64,000 bases of DNA from Parelaphostrongylus tenuis (GCA_019055375.1 JAHQIW010006963.1:124001-188000); one strand, 5' to 3'. Shown: positions 1 to 11,621, counted from the first letter of the stretch. Numbers and translations: made by a program. The notes: generated by a model not told the origin, from the sequence alone.

Positions 1-2395
1 TCGTCTATCTGAAAGATGCACAAAAGGTTTGTTCCGAAGATCATGGTAATCGATTTTCGCAAATGTCACTTTATATTCGAGCCGACGCAGGTTTTTTGAC
101 AAGAACATTGACGGGATTTTCTCATGCCTCTGAAATCCTGCTCGGTCTTCATAAGAGGCTGGCAAAATTGTCTTTGGAGTGAGTTTTCTAAACGAAGACG
201 CGGTCCTTCAGAAATGAGTAGGAGGCAGCGACAGAGAAAAAAGGGGAGAAAAAGAGCAAACGAAAGTTATAGTGATGTTCAACTTTTTAAAAAGTTATCA
301 AACTGAGAATCATACTCAGTTTCACTCTTTACGTAAATCGTTCAAATTATTATATATCAAGAGTTTTTCTCACAGATGCCTAATTCAGAACTTTTTTCTC
401 AATTATTTGCATCTCTTTGTAGTTAGAGTATGTCATGACAAGCTCTCTATTCAAACAGCTGTTGCTATGTGGCTTGATCGACCATTAAATTTCATTGCGA
501 CCTCCAAAATGTTCCAGAGCGAGCTCACAGGCACTGACGTTTTCTATTTTACTAATTAGAAGACGTAAATTCCATTCATCAACCACGCCGATGAACAAAT
601 GGCAAGGCCACTGTATTTTACCACGCCACCCGCAGAGGTTCAGAGCCGACTATGAGATACGCCGACCTTGTCACTCAATTTCATCGGCAGAAGGAGTTTT
701 GAAAACTTTCGATTTGATAAAAGCTGTAAATTATGGTAGAGGATATGGAAATGAATGAATTAGTAAGAAATAAGATATTTTGATCAACTCATTCAGCATC
801 GATGAAATAGCGCAATAATATCGAATGATTTTGGCGCTTAACGTGGATTTGGTTTGGTTATCATTCCTAAACTGACTACTCTTACTTTTGAGTAATGATC
901 TTGTCTGACAATCAATCACTGTCATGGTGAGAATGATGGTAAAACAATAGTTCCGTAGTTTATTCTTTTTACAAGGGATTGCCCCAAAAAATGAAGATTT
1001 AAAATATCTGCTTCTGTCAGTGCACTACACATTTTAGGCAAGAATTATCATATCATACAAAATTTAAGTTGCTCAGTAAAAGTTGCAGTTATCGCTTATT
1101 TTTTTTCCAACACCGTGAAGATCTGAAATCAGTGAGTCATAAAAAGTCGAGATTAAATCAAAAGATTTCGCATCGCTCTTATTCAATTTGTTGTTTCTAC
1201 AAGCTATAGATGTTATTTTGAGCGGATAGTCGACATTCATCTTTTGAAAGAATATTTTATTGCTATACTAGAGAAAGACAAAAGTTAAACGTGTTCAATC
1301 ATTTCTCTGCCCACGTCTGCCCTCTTTAATCTTTCTTGCCTTTTATTTGTTCTTGATGCTTCCTTTGGATTTCAAAATCTTTTAGTCCTAAATTTGAGTT
1401 TTGAGAAAATAATTTTTCATTTACATTTTCATTACCAGTCTACTTCCATTGAAATGATATCAGATGCTATTATGCACTGGCCTTAATCGCTTGATAATAA
1501 TTTCTGGCAAAGATTGGTCTAATGGTGGAAAACGGAAGGAGATTGAACGCTAGTTCCAGTCAAGAAAAAAAAAACTACACTGGTTGTTCTGTCGATGTAA
1601 TCGATACTCATTTTTTGTAAGGTCTCGCATTTCTGCATCATTTACACTTCTCTATTAAGTATACAGTGTACTGCTTTAATATTTTTCACAATAAAAACAA
1701 TGATATCAGACAGCGTAGTAAAATTCAATATTCTACATTTCCATTGTATGATTAAATTTAAGCAGTGTGAATAGAATTAGTATCTCTGCAATCTTTCCAC
1801 GAACAGAGAAAATCTCAGCCTCCCTTCTTCAAGAGTTTCTTCCTTCTAATTTCCTGAGAAAAAAAATTCATGCTGATATATCATTGATATTAGTTTACCA
1901 GAAGCGATCAGAAAGGCATTAGATGAAGAAAAGCATTAGATGGTTATCAAAAACCGGCTTTGATATGATTGAGAGAATGCGACGTGCTATCATGATTACG
2001 TGAAACTCGCTCCAGTGGTATCACCAGAACAATGGAACTGCATTGAAGTCGAGGATAACAGCGTAAATAGTAATAGTGCTAATTTTGGCCATTCGCATCA
2101 ATTTCAATGCGTATGTTGTGCGTTTCAATCGAAAATAATTGTTTTGCTTTATACCACTCTATGAATGCAAAAATTCAAATAAAATATCGCTTTATCCCGG
2201 GCGTACTATATTCCATCAACTACAATGAAATTTGTCAGAGTCTAAGAATCTATAGCATATTTTTAATGGGATCAAAACTAGAAGAGTATTCCATGAAAAT
2301 TTCAAATGCTTGATTGAAAATTCATCTATACAAATGAAGCGTTAAGCGTTCAGCTTTAATCAATCTATTAGAAATGCACTGAGCATTCATCCCCA
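1..2395. other. No recognisable gene
   Basis: AT-rich sequence. Short frames at 124-306, 272-559, 495-758 and 2107-2313 lack splice context, domain signatures or coding-like composition. I see no repeat I can name and no RNA gene. Confidence 0.6.
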
Positions 2396-2401
2396 TTCGT
2401 A

Positions 2402-2423
2402 ATATATATATATATATATATAT

Positions 2424-2475
<52 letters not shown>
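2402..2475. repeat. (TA)n microsatellite
   Basis: Nearly pure TA dinucleotides with one TTACAT interruption near 2424. The same motif flanks SINE copies further on at 3.6-5.6 kb. Confidence 0.95.
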
Positions 2476-2478
<3 letters not shown>

Positions 2479-2584
2479 AACTTCTGGTTGTCTGCTGAGA
2501 AGAAAGACAAAGTGTGTTTTATTCTCTCTGATATTCCTGGCTAGTAACAGCATGCCGATTGCCGTGTGATAGAGATCTTGTTTG

Positions 2585-2670
2585 GTTGCGCTGTCAGTGG
2601 GATCTGACCAACAACCTTTTCAGAAATTCAGAGTACCTCTAAGCACTGAGCTACATAAACCATTTTGCTG
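2585..2670 (-). mobile_element. tRNA-derived SINE head, family S1 (diverged)
   Basis: On the minus strand a box A-like GTAGCTCAGTGCTTAGAG is followed about 40 bases on by a box B-like GGTCAGATCC. This matches the head of the S1 copies at 3741 and 5490 in spacing and partly in sequence. The S1 tail is not recognisable. Confidence 0.45.
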
Positions 2671-2951
2671 TCTGTCAGCTGTAGCATCAATTCCGGCTAC
2701 TGTCATGATATGTTGTCAGCATCGAGAAAGCAGCATATTACGTTGAAATATGATCAATGACTATTCTTTTTGAAGAGATAGCACCGCTTTAGCAGTGATG
2801 TCAAACTATTTCTGCGCTGTTCCAATCGACATCACAGAGAGTCCTTTTCGAACGTGAAGACATCACTGGAAATAATCACCAGCTGTGTAGTGGACACACA
2901 TCGGATTGCTATTTTACGTAGTGTAGATCTGTAGAATAAGGAGTATCCACT

Positions 2952-3060
2952 TCAGCGATGATGATGAGGAAGTCATTTTCGTTCTTCTCGTCGTCGTTTC
3001 CCTAGTTATCCTGGTCGTTTTCCTCGTCCTCGTCATCATCATCTTCATTTTCGTTGTCGA
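2952..3060. repeat. Imperfect GTC/CTC/ATC triplet tract
   Basis: Cryptic simple sequence built from GAT, CTC, GTC, GTT and ATC triplets. One plus frame would read as a hydrophobic Val/Leu/Ile run, which is a by-product of the triplets. The minus frame is Asp/Glu-rich but has a stop. I do not call a gene. Confidence 0.6.
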
Positions 3061-3639
3061 TAGGACGCTTTACATTGACTTTACACATAAACACGCACAT
3101 CTACTTACATACATAATTTCTCTGTTAGCGTTTAATGACACGAGAAACCCGTTTCGTTTCGTTTTTTTGTCAACACTCTCGTCTGAATTCTCATTATAAT
3201 CGTTGCAATCATTCCACCTCTATAAATTTCTACTCGCCCTCCCCATTTCTTCGTCTCCTCATGATTAGCCACAATTTGTCTTCAAAGGTTTCAAATTATT
3301 GTAAATATTGCACACTTGAGCGATTATCGATTTTCGAAAAGTATTAACATGTATCGACAACTAAATGACTCATCTCTAATTTTTTAATTATTTTTTATGT
3401 AACTGTCCATTTTTGAAGGCAGTACTGGTTTTATTGCTGCTAGCTTGTTACTATTTTGACTGATTATGAGTGCTATTATTGTTTTTTGTTCTTCCATTTA
3501 TTTTCAGTTTCACACAATCCGTCCTCAAATTTTTTTCCCATGTGGATCATACTGCTTTTCAATTTTATTTATTTTCCTTGCATTCGTCGTCCCAAAGGAA
3601 CATCTCTCATGCTGTTCCGACTGCTGCTTGAAGATGTTT

Positions 3640-3675
3640 TCATATATACATATATATATATATATATATACATAC

Positions 3676-3740
<65 letters not shown>
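3640..3740. repeat. (TA)n microsatellite
   Basis: About 100 bases of TA with CATA interruptions, abutting the 5' end of the S1 SINE at 3741. Confidence 0.95.
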
Positions 3741-3742
<2 letters not shown>

Positions 3743-4012
3743 AGCTCATGTGGCGCAGTGGTTAGAGGTGCTCAGCGTCGCACACGATATCACTGGTTCG
3801 ATCTCGCGCTCATGGCTCATTGGTACCAGACAGATCTCAGACTTGTCTGGGAGGATAAGCAGCACTGACTCGGTTCAGCGGGAGGCCTCCGCGAGTCATT
3901 GTAAAGGCCAGATATGCATTCAATCACCTCAGACGAAGTTAAAAATTGAAGTCGAATGCATGGCGCATCCCTCAGGGATTGATCAACGCCGAAAGCTTTA
4001 TCCTTTATCCTT
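3741..4012 (+). mobile_element. tRNA-derived SINE, family S1, full-length copy
   Basis: The head has a box A-like TGGCGCAGTGGTTAGAG and a box B-like GGTTCGATCTC, the internal RNA polymerase III promoter arrangement of tRNA-derived SINEs. The body continues through a conserved TCGAATGCATGGCGCATCC block and ends in CTTTATCC repeats running into (TA)n. A near-identical copy lies in reverse at 5178-5490. No protein is expected; the open frame crossing it is incidental. Diverged copies of head or tail occur at 2.6, 12.8, 17.0, 46.5, 57.8 and 63.6 kb. Confidence 0.85.
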
Positions 4013-4044
<32 letters not shown>

Positions 4045-4060
4045 TATATGTGTGTATATA
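4013..4060. repeat. (TA)n microsatellite at SINE 3' end
   Basis: TA run with TG interruptions following the CTTTATCC tail of the S1 copy. Confidence 0.9.
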
Positions 4061-4061
4061 G

Positions 4062-4345
4062 CACTATATTTGATCCTTTATCTCTTTCAGTGTGCGGATC
4101 CCAGTACTTTTAGCATTTGATTCGTTTTTCGTCTTCTTCTTGAACGGCGTATAATACTGGTTGAACGAGTCTCCTTGCAATGTCGAGGATAGCCTTACTG
4201 TGGCAATCCATAGTGCTCTGTTGTTGACTGCCGGAGAGATTTGAAGGGTAAAGCTCGCCCCCAAGTGCCGCGCGACGGGCATACAACCATTCATCCACAA
4301 ATGAAACTGAATGAGAGGGAACAAATGAAAAACCGATCTCATTCG
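4062..4345 (-). mobile_element. SINE-like repeat, family S4
   Basis: Shares its whole length with the two copies at 18,669-18,930 and 18,978-19,225. On the minus strand a tRNA-like box A (GTGGCCGAATGGTTA in the 19.2 kb copy) is followed by a body with TTCAAGAAGAAGAC and a tail with GGGATCCG. The minus-strand open frames here are non-coding. Confidence 0.7.
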
Positions 4346-4359
4346 CTGGAAAGGATATT

Positions 4360-5141
4360 TTCATAGGAGTGCTAGTAATTATTTGAAAGCTCAGACATGA
4401 GGCTACAGCCCGACGTCGCCGATTTTCCAAAACACCCTTTTATAACGCTGCAACATGTAAAATAAAGTCATATTTCACAAAACCACGTGTTTTTTTTTCT
4501 TATCTCGCTTATATCTTGCTGGACATTACTCCTTCTTTAAAGTGCTAGTATTCAAACTATAGCACAAGCTTCAAAGAGCTAACAGCTGTTCTTGCTTCTT
4601 CGACGCTCTTTTGATCTTTCGATTTCCTCTGGTCTTTTGATTTGTGCGTGAAAACTTCGCCGGACGAAGCTCTTTCTTCAGACTATTAGTAATCACCTGA
4701 TAACTTATTGTTTCCTGATTCTAGCTTTGTGCTTATTTTCTGGAAATACGGTTGAGGAGAAATAAGATCGAGTTTTACATCTTGCCAAGGTTGTTTATAG
4801 CTATTTGACAAGGCGAGAGCCGTGGCAGGAGGCATGGCTTGGGCGGGGCGAGGTGGGACGATCGATATATTGTTATTCAATGGGAAATCATTTCTCCGCT
4901 TTCAATGAAAGTCCACATAGAACGATTGACTAAGATGCTATGAAGATTTCTCTACACACTGATATGCTTTTTCGCTTCCAGTGAATTATAAGCGTGACAA
5001 ATTTGAAGGCGAAAGGCGAGTGTGAAAAATAATTTTTGATCTAGGTGCTACAGCTTTATAAAGAGGTGTTTTGAAAATTCGGCGACGTGGGGCTGTAGCC
5101 TTAAGTCTCAGCTTCCGAATAGTTACTTACACTCCTATGAA
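4360..5141. mobile_element. Foldback-type DNA element with ~100 bp inverted ends
   Basis: The first ~100 bases, starting TTCATAGGAGTG, recur as their reverse complement ending at 5141 in CACTCCTATGAA. Both arms hold the blocks TCGGCGACG and a CTTTATA..GCTGTAGC stretch. The ~580 bp interior has no transposase frame; the 4686-4880 minus frame has a counterpart in the related element at 52.3 kb and is part of the repeat. Non-autonomous DNA transposons (MITE or foldback class) look like this. Related copies: half-element at 7,945-8,160 and 52,090-52,945. Confidence 0.7.

Positions 5142-5180
<39 letters not shown>
5142..5180. repeat. (TA)n microsatellite
   Basis: TA run between the foldback element and the reverse S1 SINE. 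Confidence 0.9.
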
Positions 5181-5183
<3 letters not shown>

Positions 5184-5486
5184 GATAAGGATAAAGCTCT
5201 CGGCGATGATCAACCCCTGAGGGATGCGCCATGCATTCGACTTCAATTTTTAACTTCGTTTGAGGTGATTGAATGCACATCTGACCTTTACAATGAGTCG
5301 CGGTGGCCTCCCGCTGAACCAAGTCAGTGCTGCTTATCCTCCCAAACAAGCCTGAGACCTGCCTGGTACTAATTTACTGACCCCGGAGGGATGGATGACT
5401 TGGTGAGTCATGAGCGCGAGATCGAACCATTGACCTCGTGTGCGACGCAGCGCACCTTTAACCACTGCGCCACATGCCCCCTGCTA

Positions 5487-5490
<4 letters not shown>
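5178..5490 (-). mobile_element. tRNA-derived SINE, family S1, full-length reverse copy
   Basis: Reverse complement of the 3741 copy over its whole length, with box A and box B at the right-hand end (about 5410-5480) and the GGATAAAG tail at 5180. It is embedded in TA runs on both sides, like its partner. The 5101-5349 minus frame is incidental. Confidence 0.85.
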
Positions 5491-5529
<39 letters not shown>

Positions 5530-5560
5530 CAGTACATACATATATATAAATCGAAGAATA
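5491..5560. repeat. (TA)n microsatellite
   Basis: TA run at the head side of the reverse S1 copy, with short interruptions around 5525-5545. Confidence 0.9.
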
Positions 5561-5929
5561 CTAGTCAATCTGAATATCCTCAACCATGAAAAAATTCAAG
5601 GTAAAAGCGTTCTCACGATTGCAAGAAAGTGTTGTGAGAGGAGGTCGAACTAGCACTTTGCTTTCTAAGAACCTACATGTCACAGCTCTCACACCCTTTA
5701 TGTGTGTAATTAATTTTCAATACTTGTTAATAATTTTCATTACTTTATCATCGTTATTATTTCATTTTATTATTAATTATTATAACATTCCCATGAATAA
5801 TTTTGATTACTAGTTGTTAACTAATGCGTTTGGAGATAACTTTGGAAGGGGACAGCGAAATGATTAGTATTAAAGTCTAAAAAAAGCAGAGTTTTGCTTA
5901 GACTCCCTCCTCATCACTTCTTTGCAATT

Positions 5930-6165
5930 TACACGGCGACGCCTAAGCTCGGATATCTTCAAGATTACAAGTTGGACTCGGTCGCATTCTACGGTATTCA
6001 TGAAGAAGCCGAATCTCTGAGCACAGTCGAAACAGTACGCGAAAAAAACTGTAGACCTTTGAGGTAGTGAATCCTGGGAAACGAATCGAATCCAAGAAGC
6101 GGTGGGTATTGTACATTGGATGTGACATGTGGATCTCTCGCAAATGGAAATAGAAAGAGTTTATT
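5930..6165 (+). mobile_element. Repeat family S3, partial
   Basis: Contains the block GTCGAAACAGTACGCGAA followed by a GAATCGAATCCAAGAAG-like segment. It is shared with the copies at 32,735-33,020, 35,870-36,060 and 53,540-53,800. The 32.7 kb copy has a tRNA-like head, so this is probably a SINE body without its head. Confidence 0.5.
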
Positions 6166-6404
6166 ATCACTAACTGTTCTCCCTACTTCTATTGTTATTG
6201 CTAGTACTGCAATTAATTCATATTATGAAATTTTCCTATTGTTAATTGTGATGATAATACTCTAATGATAATATCAATAGTAATGTTAATTTTATTAATG
6301 TTCAATGCAGCTCATCGAGAGCCGGGTACTTAACGTTCTGCTCTTCATTAATCGAGCATACTACGACATTATTTTGTCACAATCTGACATTCTATAAATT
6401 CAAG

Positions 6405-6485
6405 GGCGCGTGTAGCGCAATGGTTACATGTGCCGTGCAGTGCACACGTAGTCGTTGTTTCGATCCAAGACCCGTGTTAACCTAA
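6405..6485 (+). mobile_element. tRNA-like SINE head, S1-related
   Basis: GTGTAGCGCAATGGTTA (box A-like) and GTTTCGATCC (box B-like), about 35 bases apart. A functional tRNA is unlikely because no clean acceptor stem closes around it. Confidence 0.55.
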
Positions 6486-6974
6486 GTCCGCGATTCCTTG
6501 AGTGTCGCCGAATCACTGCAAGATTTGTATGAATAGATAAAATTACCGACTAGATACATTGGTGAACCTCCGCGAAGGTTCTGTTTCCAGGAGCCTTTAA
6601 ATAGCCAAGTGAAGGGCTACCAAAGTTGTCTTTACTGAAAGCTAATAATTGCTGTGGATTAAAACATGCTTTGTCACCTTCAAACTCAGGTTCTTTCCAA
6701 AACGGTAATGATGATTTATAGGAACGCCAAAATTTTCTCAGTTCGTGTACCTTGTTTGCAACGTAAAAAAGAATTTTAAAAAAATCGGGGGAAATATTTG
6801 AAAGCGGAGCGCGCATTATAAGCGGTTGGGTTGGAATCTAAAAATGTAAAACGTAGGAACTTAATCAGTGATAAATGGATCGAAATCTGTACGGGATCGA
6901 TTCCTTCACCTTACTGAATAAAATCTTGTAAAGCGTCTATTCAGAGGCAGAATAATTCAGTTTCTCGTTTTCAG

Positions 6975-7055
6975 TTGGCCACCTATCGTGGCGGTGATTC
7001 GTTTGTGTTGTTGACGGACGAAGACATGGAGAAGTTGCATCAACTCGCTTCTAAG
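6975..7055 (+). CDS. Internal exon of an unidentified gene
   Basis: The acceptor CGTTTTCAG ends at 6974 and a donor GTGGGTAAT starts at 7056. The 81 bases read in phase 0 as 27 residues (LATYRGGDSFVLLTDEDM.. to ..HQLASK), an acidic, soluble-looking segment. Neither neighbour sequence nor the upstream 7 kb gives a start exon. It splices in phase to 8193-8295. I do not recognise the family. It could be the extracellular part of the membrane protein whose transmembrane exon is at 10,242, or a separate gene. Confidence 0.55.
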
Positions 7056-7944
7056 GTGGGTAATCATCTAATTTTGTTTTCTTATTCTGTAGAAATGTAG
7101 TAAATACAATTATTCACGAAAAGACGAAAGGAAATGCGAATGTAGCGAAGTGTTATAAGAAGCTAAACGAATAAGTTGGAAACTGCTAAAATTCATTTCT
7201 CTTCTGTTAACATGAGATAGTGGAGCAAAATGACTAAGTATTGATTAATCACAAAAATTAATGTTGTTTAAATATAAAATGAAATAATGAATTAAGGAGG
7301 CATCACAGAAAACGTTTCTTAGAAGTCAAAAGATTCAGTAAAAAAATTATTGTTAATTAAATTTGGGAACCTATGTTTAACTTTGATGGTGCAGAAATAT
7401 TCGTTGCGAAATGCCGATTTGATCAGAAAAAACACTATAGAAGTTAATTTTTGATGACTGCTGGGAAGTTAAAGGCGCGGTGCATTGCATTTTGTTATTT
7501 CAGTACTTTTTTAAAACAGTTTGCGCATAAGAAATAATTGAGTTTTTTCTTGTTAATTCTCCATATTTGGAAAACATCAAAGTTTTTGTTTTACTCAATC
7601 TCAACAAAATTGTGGACATTTATGAAACTTTTTTTGAACACGATTTTTTCGGTGATCATGATGTATATTTTTGTGAATTTGAATTAAAATTGTTCTCTTG
7701 AATTAATGTAACCACAAATTTTTGATAATTTCTCACAGATCGCTAATTTCTCTCTGCATTCGCTGTCGTCCACAAAAACAGTCTTAGCAGTGCTACGGAA
7801 TCAATTTTTGCAATTTATCTTTTCTAAAAATTATATATTCGAGATGCTCGTTTAGTTTCTATAAGACAAATAAATCTGAAAAATGTTTTACTCACGCGGC
7901 TCTTTTCCGTTAGAGGGCCCGGGATGAAGATGCGACCCCTTTCG
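7056..7944. other. Intron, nothing recognised
   Basis: AT-rich, with stops in all frames and no repeat I can assign. Confidence 0.4.
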
Positions 7945-8160
7945 CGACAGAAATTTCTATGAGAGTGTTAGTGATCAGTCGAAAGCTCGAATTTCGGGCT
8001 ACTGCGCCGTATGTTTCTTTTGAGAAGACCTCTTTATAGCGCTGTAATATTCAAAATAAATTTATGCTTCACACTCGCCGCGCGCTTTCATTTTTATCAC
8101 TCTTATACTTCTCTGAAAGCATGGAAAGCATATGTGCATGTATTCAGAAGAGAAAAAAAA
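7945..8160 (+). mobile_element. Half copy of the foldback element
   Basis: Matches the left arm of the 4360-5141 element (GAGAGTGTTAGTGATCAG, TTTATAGCGCTGTAAT, CACACTCGCCGCGCG). It ends about 30 bases upstream of the exon at 8193, so the element sits just inside the 3' end of the intron. Confidence 0.6.
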
Positions 8161-8192
8161 GTTTGGAAAGCAAAAAATGTTTGTTTATGCAG

Positions 8193-8295
8193 GGACAGAG
8201 CTATGACGCCGATAACACGCTGGCGTTACAATTCCTTCTAAGCAACTACAAGGACGTCGTCGCCAACCCTGTACAAACGAGCCGAATCATGGCTG
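8193..8295 (+). CDS. Internal exon of an unidentified gene
   Basis: The acceptor TTGTTTATGCAG ends at 8192 and a strong donor GTAAGT starts at 8296. It continues the phase 0 frame of 6975-7055 for 34 residues (GQSYDADNTLAL.. to ..QTSRIMA) and leaves one base (G). The next visible plus-strand exon, at 10,242, needs phase 0, so at least one exon between 8,296 and 10,241 is unseen or these exons belong to another gene. No family recognised. Confidence 0.6.
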
Positions 8296-10241
8296 GTAAG
8301 TTCAGTAGGGATTGAAAATGAATAAGGGGTGAAGATTAAAAAGATTTGCAACAAAAAGCGCTCTCGATACCCAACAGCAAGCTAAAGGCGTTGGAAAGAC
8401 GTAGCAATCGTTATTCTTTTCAGTCAGGGGCAAGAAAAAACAAGCTGTTATACATTTTTTCGTTAAGCACTCGATTTTCTGTGTTGCAATAAGCGTTTGG
8501 TAATGAAAGCTCTTTTCCCAGAAAGAGTGTTGGAATGCTTTGAATTTGATCAAGAGAAACATTATTGTTTGGGTCATTGAGATCAAATAAATAACTGCAA
8601 TTTAGAGTCCGTTAAACAATTTTATGAGAACCAAATAGAATTAAATTAAGGAAAATTATTGCATGTTAGTTGTCGTCGGCGAACTCGCTTCCGTTCCACT
8701 AGATTGACATCAGAAAGAGTGTAGTTAAACAACTTGATCACCATTGGAAGTGGCAGTATTCGAGTCTGGTTGCTCGTCACTGTACTATCTGCCGCAGACT
8801 GAGGCTCAAGTTTAGGCTTAGGGTTTAGCATAGGTATACCAAAAATTCAATAGCATCTTTTCGCACTTGACATATTCCTGGTGAAACTGAACCCATTGTT
8901 GTTTACGAATCGTGAATTGCATGAGATGAATTTCACTGTTATTTTAACGAAGACAAAATTTTTTTAGAAGACGCTATTTGGCTTCATAGCAGTTCTGTCC
9001 GAAAAAAAATTTTTTTGACGTCTCTACTATATCTTAATGCTCTGGTACTTTGCCTATTTATTTAGATTTTTTCGCCTTGTATTCGTACTGGATTCACACT
9101 ATGAACATGTTTTGATTCGGCCTGTGCAACTGTGCGCATATCGTTCCTTGTGAACAATGTCACATAATAGACGTCAGGAGCACAAGATGATTGTTTTTTT
9201 TCCACATTTAAGTTTAGTGTTGAATCATAGACAAGACGTCTGTCTTCAGCGCCACGTTGCAACTTCTGCTCCACTTTCTTGCTGTGTACCAATTGCGACG
9301 TGTTTGAAGAAGGGGCGCATCTTTTTAGGCTGTCCAACAAACGACCGTTGTATTTCGATTATCATCTAGACATCCCCATATCAAACGTTCTTCCAAACGT
9401 TCTCAACATCAACAGGTCCTGACATCTTGAATGCGTCTGACTACTGTGAGAAAATGAGTGAACAAGAGTGAAAACAAAGTGAAGAAATTGAGGCGTATTG
9501 GACAAACAGAGTCTACTTTCTGCAAAATGCTTGTTTGTAACTTACTTTTAAATTCAATTTTTCCGAGATAGTAGTCCATAAAACGGTTAAGCACGTTTTC
9601 GTACAAAAGATACATCAATCAGTTGACTGTTCGTAGTCTGATTTTCTGAGTGCCTTCTAATGCAACAGATTCATTATCGTAGTGTTTCGCGGTTTTTTTC
9701 CTTTCTTTTCGATTGCCTGTTAACTTTTCATCACGAGACACAAAGGGTGAGAAAATGCGATGCAATCTGATCAACAACGGTGCTCCTCCTCTCACACCAT
9801 TCCCTCGACCTTGTCATATGTCAAGCGCTGGTAGCGCCTTCTACACAGAGAATTGCCGATGTTGTTAATTCATGATCGAGCCAGTACAAAGGCCAAGGTT
9901 AAATGAAAATCTGACTTTAATAGGGGTATAAAAGCAAAACAAGAGAGAACGAATTATTAATTAGTTTAGGATTAATATTGTTGTGGCAATATTAATATTG
10001 TTTATTGTGGCGTGCATTACGACCAGAAAAGACGTTGACCAAAAAAGCGCTTTGCCCATTATGAGTGAACTTCGTTCAATTCAAAAGCATATGTCAAAGT
10101 CACGCACATGTTTAAGATCATCTTGATCCGATTGAAGATTGTAATGATGGTGATTGAATTATGGACCTTTCACATACATATAGATTTGGTATCCGTTGAT
10201 CCATCATATGTTCGTTTTTTTTTTGTTTTGTTTTTTTTCAG
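8296..10241. other. Intron or intergenic, no confident exon
   Basis: A minus frame at 8646-8831 and a hydrophobic plus frame around 9966-10125 (..VVAILILFIVACITTRK..) are open, but neither has splice sites in the required phase. No repeat is recognised. Confidence 0.4.
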
Positions 10242-10419
10242 CCAATCATCGGTCTTATCGCTGCGATTCTTATTGTTTTGTGTGTTACCGGTGTACTGTT
10301 GTCGATGTTGATGGCAAGATTTTGTTGTTGTTGTGCGAAACGAAACAAAGAAGTCTATCATGTGAACACTTTGCCATCATACAAAACTATTGAGCGTTGT
10401 ACATCGTCACGCCACCGGG
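10242..10419 (+). CDS. Transmembrane exon of a single-pass membrane protein
   Basis: A long T tract and CAG end at 10,241. The phase 0 frame starts PIIGLIAAILIVL and gives about 24 hydrophobic residues, then ARFCCCCAKRNKE. That is one membrane span followed by four consecutive cysteines and basic residues, a typical stop-transfer with likely palmitoylation sites (inference). The remaining residues (EVYHVNTLPSYKTIE..) look cytoplasmic. The obvious donor (GTTAGT, 10,420) leaves one base, whereas the proline-rich exon at 11,136 needs two; a weaker donor at 10,406 would fit. The exact 3' boundary is therefore open. Confidence 0.65.
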
Positions 10420-11135
10420 GTTAGTTTGATACTTATGAAAAATTAAATTATTTCTTAAAACCCTCTCAAAAAAGTGGAGCAAAAGCAGATTGTAGGTGGT
10501 ATCGGGGTTAAACATTAGCTTTTCGCGTAGTGCAATCCAACTCACATGTCAATTGTACTTACGAAGAGTAATAGGCGCATTTGAAATAATGTCTCAGCTC
10601 TTTTCAATAATAGACTGCCTTTTGAAGTAGATTTTACGCTATTCTTCAAGTGGCCAAATAATTTTGCAGGTACCAGATTCATGACTGCTAATGTCTAGAA
10701 CTTTGAAGTAAGCATTATCTACTTTCGATCAGTCATCAGCTCAAAATTAAGCTTTTTGTATGAAGAGTCTTTTGGTATAAACAATATGAACATCGTCTTC
10801 TGGTTTTACTTTTCGAAAAACAACACACACGAAGTAGAATCTGAAAAATTTTCGAAGTAGGTTCCTTGTATTTTTCGTAGGAAACTCGCTGGCACAATAG
10901 TTTTTTACATGTTTCGTCTGTGTCTTCTCATCCATATTTTATCGAATGAATGAAACGTGCGAGAAATTGATTACTTCATATATTTTTTTATGACTGCAAT
11001 TATTTTTCTGTTTTTGGTAAATTTTATAAGCAAATTTAATCAGTTTAGTCATTTTGCTGAGGAATCTTCTGTAGTAGTCTTAGTTTCTTCAACAGAATCA
11101 AAACTTTCTGCCATGAAATTTTCCTGCTTTTTCAG

Positions 11136-11295
11136 GCCTCTACCACCAATACCCGATCAGATCTACTCGACACCATATTCGGGCAGTCCTCTTCCGTATC
11201 CACCGCCTCCTGGTGCGAGCATGCCAGTCACACCACAATCCACTTTTAAGCATGCTGTACATCATGAAACACCAACTATGAAAAGAGCAAATATG
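11136..11295 (+). CDS. Proline-rich cytoplasmic exon
   Basis: The acceptor TGCTTTTTCAG ends at 11,135 and a donor GTACGC starts at 11,296. The frame reads (R)PLPPIPDQIYSTPYSG, then PLPYPPPPG and VTPQSTFKHAVHH, ending in KRANM. It is rich in Pro, Tyr and Ser, with PPxY- and PxxP-like stretches that could bind WW or SH3 domains (inference). It ends in phase 0 and joins the 12,616 exon. Together with the membrane exon this looks like the tail of a type I or III membrane protein. No named family recognised. Confidence 0.7.
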
Positions 11296-11551
11296 GTACG
11301 CATTTGTATACTGACTAGACCTATATAGTGCTAGTCATACCTAGATGTAGAAATAAGTTCTTAAAGGAGCTAAAAGAACTGAACAATGATCGAAAGAATA
11401 AAACTAAAGTCATTGGTTTTGTAGAAGGCGAAAACGTCGAAACATTACCCGAACAAAGAGCTTCTGTGAAAACCTCGTGTAAGATTATCAGTGGAGATCC
11501 TTTCATTATTATTTGAGCCACATGTTATGTGGTCTGGTGAGGGCTCTTATA

Positions 11552-11600
11552 CAGCCCCATACAAGTGTTTCGTCTCTTACAGACTCGTCAGTCGAACCCC
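11552..11600 (-). ncRNA. Hammerhead ribozyme motif
   Basis: On the minus strand: CTGACGA, stem II GTCT/AGAC with loop GTAAG, GAAA, stem III CA/UG with a two-base loop, then the GTA cleavage triplet. All core positions match the hammerhead consensus (CUGANGA, GAAA, NUH). Stem I is imperfect, so activity is uncertain. Confidence 0.7.
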
Positions 11601-11621
11601 CATCGAAATACGACGGGTTCT

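Noticed and set aside
2952..3060. Possible transmembrane exon (Val/Leu/Ile run)
   Set aside because: It is a translation of an imperfect triplet repeat.
3456..4061. 201-codon frame
   Set aside because: It is made of (TA)n Tyr-Ile repeats and S1 SINE sequence.
9966..10125. Hydrophobic segment followed by basic residues, like a second membrane exon
   Set aside because: No acceptor in the required phase, and the region is a local TAATATTG repeat.
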